7,682 nucleotides of DNA from Devosia equisanguinis (GTDB lineage: Bacteria > Pseudomonadota > Alphaproteobacteria > Rhizobiales > Hyphomicrobiaceae): NCBI GenBank assembly GCA_945901835.1, contig CAMDMH010000133.1, positions 1 through 7,682 on the forward strand. The letters run 5' to 3'. Positions 6,365 to 7,682 of the stretch are shown piece by piece. The notes below the pieces were generated by a model. That model made no database searches and was not told where the DNA came from. It saw only the letters and a program-made list of their open reading frames with translations. Position numbers and translations under genes: made by a program. Numbering within the stretch: position 1 is the first letter of the stretch; the number at the start of each line of letters is the position of its first letter.

Positions 6365-6466
6365 GAGACGGTCCTGCGCAGTCAGATCGCGGCGACCGGC
6401 GTAGAACGCCAGGAACTCCTCGACGGTAAAACGTTGTACAAGGATCGTGGGATGCTTGACGGTCAT
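6365..6466 (-). other. Possible decayed or mini ORF before bicupin A
   Basis: An ATG at 6466 has a GGAG ribosome site 7 bases upstream and reads about 34 protein-like residues (MTVKHPTILVQRFTVEEF, then LAFYAGRRD) before running out of frame into the bicupin A gene. The TVEEFLAF pattern resembles the start of Uma2-type nuclease-fold proteins, but the downstream ELIDG-like part of that family is absent. The frame stays open to 6038, deep inside bicupin A, which is expected by chance in GC-rich DNA. It may be a remnant of an inserted or deleted gene, a leader peptide, or nothing. I cannot choose between these. Confidence 0.2.
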
Positions 6467-6489
6467 GGATGATCTCCACCGATCTGGTA

Positions 6490-6516
6490 CCGGCGCTGTG
6501 GTTCAGACAGCGCCGG
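6490..6516 (-). terminator. Strong hairpin just after bicupin B
   Basis: Perfect 10-base arms CCGGCGCTGT and ACAGCGCCGG flank a 7-base loop, beginning 12 bases past the stop codon of bicupin B on the minus strand. No T-run follows, so it is either a weak or factor-dependent terminator, or a processing/stabilising stem that would set different mRNA levels for B and A. Confidence 0.6.
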
Positions 6517-6528
6517 GCACCCATCGAA

Positions 6529-7674
6529 TCACTCCGCCGCAGCCTTCGGCGGCAGATCGGGGATTTCCGCTTCGTAGGCCGATTGCATCTTCGGCGACAA
6601 TCCGTGCTTGGCGAGTGCGGAAGCGAACTGCGACCGGACGGCCTCGCTCTCGTCGGCATAGTCGATCTGGTCGCCGCCGATGCGCCGGCTGATCCACGCC
6701 TTCGGCACGCCCTGCGCATTGCGGAATGCGACGCCCTCGTACTTGAACGCGAGATAGCGTGACGGCGTATTGCCGGTATTGAAGTGCTGATGGAACCACA
6801 TGTTCGGCGGCACGATCAAACTGCCAACCTCCCACGGATAGTGGCGCGGCTCCTCTCCTTCCGGCCACATCAGCGAGTAGCCCTCCCCCGAGAGAATGAT
6901 CACGTGCGCGCCGGGACCGTGGCGGTGACCCTTCTTATAGGTGCCGATCGGGAATTGCGAGATGTGCGCGTTCATCGACGACTTCGCGAAGTTGAAGCGG
7001 ATGTGCCCGCCGCCTGCGCCACGCTCCTTAGCCGTGATCAGCGGCAGGTTCACCGCATCCGGCACGAAGTTGGTGACGAGCTTGAAACCCTGCGTCTCCG
7101 ACTTTGCCGCGAAGTAGTCCGGCTCTCCGTTGAAGCGGCCGAGGAAGTCGTAGTTCGTATTGAAAACGAACTCCGGCTCTTCGTAGACGTTGACGATCGG
7201 CGGCGCATTGGTGACGGCGACGAAGCGCGCCGCATCCTTACCCGACGCATTGAAGTGCTGGTGCCAGCAGTTGAGCGGAATCGCGAACAGCGCACCCGGG
7301 CCCCATTCGAACGTGATCCGGTGGCCCTTGTCGTTCCACACGGCTGTCGAGCCGCGGCCCGACAGAATCATGATCATCTCTTCATAGAGCTGTCGCTGGG
7401 GCGCGAGCTTCTTGCCAGGCGCGATCTCGCAGACGTAGCAGTCGTTCGTGGTCCGCGAGGCATCGTGGTTGAGATAGACGCCCTTGCCCTCGCGCCGGGC
7501 CCACGGCTTCAGCTCGACCGTATTGAGATTGCGAACGTAGAGCGCATCGATGATGTCGAGACCTTCCTTGCGGACCCACGTGGTGTAGGGCGTCTCCTTC
7601 TCGGTCGCGAATTTCTTCGCCATCTCGTCGGAAACGATCGCCGTCTTCGTACCCTGCTTTGCACCGTCAGCCAT
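6529..7674 (-). CDS. Bicupin protein B (paralogue of A)
   Basis: This 381-residue protein aligns with bicupin A end to end with only small gaps and, by eye, roughly two thirds to three quarters identity, so the pair looks like a tandem duplication. Domain order and motifs match: the N-terminal cupin lacks the HxH of motif 1 (APQRQLYEEMIMILSG) but keeps G127...P133...H138...N142, while the C-terminal cupin has GTYKKGHRH with His250 and His252, His257 in place of Glu, and His295. Its second motif reads PNM rather than PNG, and the N-terminus is a few residues longer than A's. The LKPWARREGKGVYLNH and KERGAGGGHIRFN segments are as conserved as the metal site and probably shape the substrate pocket or subunit contacts. 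The start ATG at 7674 has AGG close by, but only 8 upstream bases are visible, so the ribosome site and promoter lie outside the window. The alignment with A supports this start. No function is established. Confidence 0.87.
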   Translation of the reverse strand: MADGAKQGTKTAIVSDEMAKKFATEKETPYTTWVRKEGLDIIDALYVRNLNTVELKPWARREGKGVYLNHDASRTTNDCYVCEIAPGKKLAPQRQLYEEMIMILSGRGSTAVWNDKGHRITFEWGPGALFAIPLNCWHQHFNASGKDAARFVAVTNAPPIVNVYEEPEFVFNTNYDFLGRFNGEPDYFAAKSETQGFKLVTNFVPDAVNLPLITAKERGAGGGHIRFNFAKSSMNAHISQFPIGTYKKGHRHGPGAHVIILSGEGYSLMWPEGEEPRHYPWEVGSLIVPPNMWFHQHFNTGNTPSRYLAFKYEGVAFRNAQGVPKAWISRRIGGDQIDYADESEAVRSQFASALAKHGLSPKMQSAYEAEIPDLPPKAAAE

Positions 7675-7682
7675 CGCCTGCC

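Overview
The window is GC-rich, tightly packed proteobacterial chromosomal DNA. A Bug-type solute receptor, a FadH-type reductase, a metal-dependent cyclase-family hydrolase and two kinds of extragenic palindrome suggest a metabolically versatile alpha-proteobacterium (Hyphomicrobiales-like) or, less likely, a Burkholderiales beta-proteobacterium. This assignment rests on gene content and repeat style only. There are no RNA genes, CRISPR arrays or transposases.

Layout. 1-252 (+): the C-terminal part of a class I SAM-dependent methyltransferase, with an in-frame stop just upstream, so probably broken. 253-399: a short gap holding two REP-like hairpins in inverted orientation. 400-2409 (-): fadH, a three-domain flavin/iron-sulfur 2,4-dienoyl-CoA reductase. 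2410-2535: a divergent promoter region. 2536-2862 (+): a small unrecognised membrane protein. 2863-2973: a second, different nested palindrome between convergent genes. 2974-3969 (-): a cyclase-family metal hydrolase. 3970-4155: a divergent regulatory region with two dyads. 4156-5190 (+): a Bug-family periplasmic receptor without its transporter. 5236-6363 and 6529-7674 (-): two closely related bicupin proteins in tandem, separated by a strong hairpin and a possible decayed mini-ORF.

How the genes may work together (inference). The hydrolase and the receptor are divergently transcribed from one shared region, which suggests co-regulated capture and hydrolysis of an organic acid, amide or lactone. 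The two bicupins, whose C-terminal domain keeps a His-rich metal site, could act in the same catabolic route or form a separate unit. FadH would serve beta-oxidation of unsaturated acyl-CoAs; its link to the rest is only proximity. No single gene is without precedent. The least understood parts are the bicupin pair, the divergent hydrolase/receptor regulatory region and the small membrane protein.
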